A stretch of 5,187 nucleotides of DNA from Candidatus Portnoybacteria bacterium CG08_land_8_20_14_0_20_40_83. Its GTDB lineage: Bacteria; Patescibacteriota; Minisyncoccia; Portnoybacterales; GWB1-42-6. The DNA lies in the NCBI GenBank assembly GCA_002774415.1, contig PEYL01000020.1, positions 1 to 5,187 of the forward strand, in the 5' to 3' direction. The notes beneath the pieces were generated by a model. That model saw only the letters and a program-made list of their open reading frames with translations, did not search any database and was not told the DNA's origin. Both the position numbers and the translations under genes were made by a program. How positions within the stretch are numbered: position 1 is the first letter of the stretch; the number at the start of each line of letters is the position of its first letter. Shown here piece after piece: positions 4,747 through 5,187 of the stretch.

Positions 4747-4849
4747 AAATTAAAAATTCAAAAATCAAAATGACAAAGCAAAATATTAAAATTAATTCGC
4801 CGAAGGCGAATACCTAAATTTTACATTTTTATATTTAAATTTTTAATTT
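4747..4849. repeat. AT-rich inverted arms around a GC hairpin, between the tRNA genes
   Basis: The arm AAATTAAAAATT (4747-4758) is the exact reverse complement of AATTTTTAATTT (4838-4849). Near the centre, ATTCGCC (4795-4801) and GGCGAAT (4805-4811) form a perfect 7-bp hairpin with a GAA loop. The composition is very AT-rich, so the outer arms may match partly by chance; the central hairpin is clear. The layout, AT-rich arms around a small GC-rich core, recalls the block before rbfA. Confidence 0.5.
4820..4847 (+). promoter_or_regulatory. Candidate promoter for tRNA-Leu
   Basis: TTTACA (4820-4825, five of six -35 bases) lies 16 bases before TTTAAT (4842-4847, five of six -10 bases). The expected start is about 4854, one to three bases before the mature tRNA. 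The region is very AT-rich, which weakens the case. Confidence 0.45.
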
Positions 4850-4855
4850 ATTTAT

Positions 4856-4942
4856 GCCCGGGTGGTGGAACAGGCAGACACAAGGGACTTAAAATCCCTC
4901 GGTAGCAATACCATGCGAGTTCGATTCTCGCCCCGGGCACCA
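4856..4942 (+). tRNA. tRNA-Leu (anticodon TAA) with encoded CCA
   Basis: This is a class II tRNA with a long variable arm. The acceptor GCCCGGG (4856-4862) pairs with CCCGGGC (4932-4938), the anticodon stem is AGGGA with TCCCT (4883-4887, 4895-4899), and the anticodon TAA is at 4890-4892. The variable arm has GGTA (4901-4904) pairing with TACC (4909-4912). The T stem is GCGAG with CTCGC (4915-4919, 4927-4931) and the T-loop TTCGATT is normal. The discriminator is A4939, followed by encoded CCA (4940-4942), unlike tRNA-Cys. A recombinase reading frame on the other strand runs through its 3' half, so the tRNA is a likely attachment site. Confidence 0.96.
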
Positions 4943-5187
4943 GTAAGGAATTTGCAAGCGGTTTCGGTTCGCCTCGCTTCGCTCGGCGACCAAATTGTAG
5001 GGAATTTTGGACGAAAAAATCAATTGGCGGTTTTGTAAAATGTGGTTCGAGCCGATATTTTTAAGAAATGTTGCCATTTCTTTTTTGTTTTCGGTTTTCA
5101 CTAATTTTGCGGCTTGATTAAGCGATAAAACAAACTCGCGAGCCGGTTCGAGCCAAGACAACCCTTTTTGCTCAAAGTCAGTGATTT
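4889..5187 (-). CDS. C-terminal end of a probable serine recombinase, partial, running into tRNA-Leu
   Basis: The frame is open from the right edge (codons reading ITDFEQKG) to TAA at 4891-4889. The part GLSWLEPAREFVLSLNQAA, then FLKNIGSNHILQNRQLIFSS, then KIPYNLV matches, from memory, the C-terminal region of CPR site-specific serine recombinases (resolvase family with recombinase and zinc-ribbon domains). The catalytic Ser domain would lie to the right, outside the window. An apparent start at 5161 is a TTG inside the frame, so I treat the gene as continuing beyond the window. Family similarity ends near KIPYNLV. The next residues (AERSEANRN) come from a GC palindrome, and the last 17 (from WCPGRESN) are antisense to tRNA-Leu from its CCA end to its anticodon. 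The gene may belong to an element integrated at the tRNA or be a remnant of one. Confidence 0.6.
   Translation of the reverse strand, partial: ITDFEQKGLSWLEPAREFVLSLNQAAKLVKTENKKEMATFLKNIGSNHILQNRQLIFSSKIPYNLVAERSEANRNRLQIPYWCPGRESNSHGIATEGF
4969..4989. repeat. Short GC palindrome in the recombinase tail
   Basis: TCGCC (4969-4973) pairs with GGCGA (4985-4989), with a small inner GC/GC pairing around TTC (4976-4982). On the minus strand it encodes AERSEA, a low-complexity tail beyond the recognisable recombinase region. It is another GC-rich palindrome next to or inside a gene. Confidence 0.5.

Noticed and set aside
5044..5154. GGTTCGAGCC occurs twice (5044-5053 and 5145-5154) and looks like a tRNA T-arm
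   Set aside because: No cloverleaf surrounds either copy. On the minus strand they encode GSN and LEP in parts that look conserved in the recombinase, so the match is probably coincidence.

Overview
The window looks like a chromosomal piece from an uncultivated Patescibacteria (Candidate Phyla Radiation, CPR) bacterium. I infer this from the AT-rich sequence, from a short IF2 that starts almost directly at its G domain, from start codons without Shine-Dalgarno sequences, and from a GIY-YIG remnant, a small membrane protein, a DUF4446 protein and a serine-recombinase tail that resemble CPR proteins. No finer taxonomic placement is supported.

Layout, left to right. 1-340: a GC-rich foldable segment running into a GIY-YIG endonuclease-like gene that has lost its start codon and is frameshifted. 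341-1290: a small membrane protein whose apparent N-terminus is cut off by an in-frame TAG, then a membrane-anchored DUF4446 protein, closed by a GC-rich hairpin. 1291-1427: AT-rich tandem repeats around that hairpin. 1428-3404: infB and rbfA, separated by a symmetric inverted-repeat block, ending at a clear intrinsic terminator. 3451-4599: an extended -10 promoter, a leader that can fold over its own start codon, and a DHH/DHHA1 phosphoesterase (NrnA type). 4600-4942: tRNA-Cys(GCA) and tRNA-Leu(TAA). 4943-5187: the C-terminal end of a probable serine recombinase on the minus strand, whose reading frame runs antisense through tRNA-Leu and stops at its anticodon.

How the genes fit together. 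infB (initiation), rbfA (30S maturation), nrnA (nanoRNA/pAp turnover) and the two tRNAs form a translation and RNA-metabolism neighbourhood. infB-rbfA-nrnA is a common bacterial gene order, but here a terminator and a new promoter separate nrnA from rbfA. The right edge looks like the boundary of an integrated element at tRNA-Leu.

The most unusual material lies between and inside the genes: small GC-rich palindromes, several built on CGCCTTCG/CGAAGGCG, one of them inserted in frame in the IF2 G domain; a four-plus-four heptamer palindrome before rbfA; the nrnA leader helix; and a tRNA-Cys with paired departures from the conserved elbow bases. Everything here was read by eye, with no database search or folding calculation.
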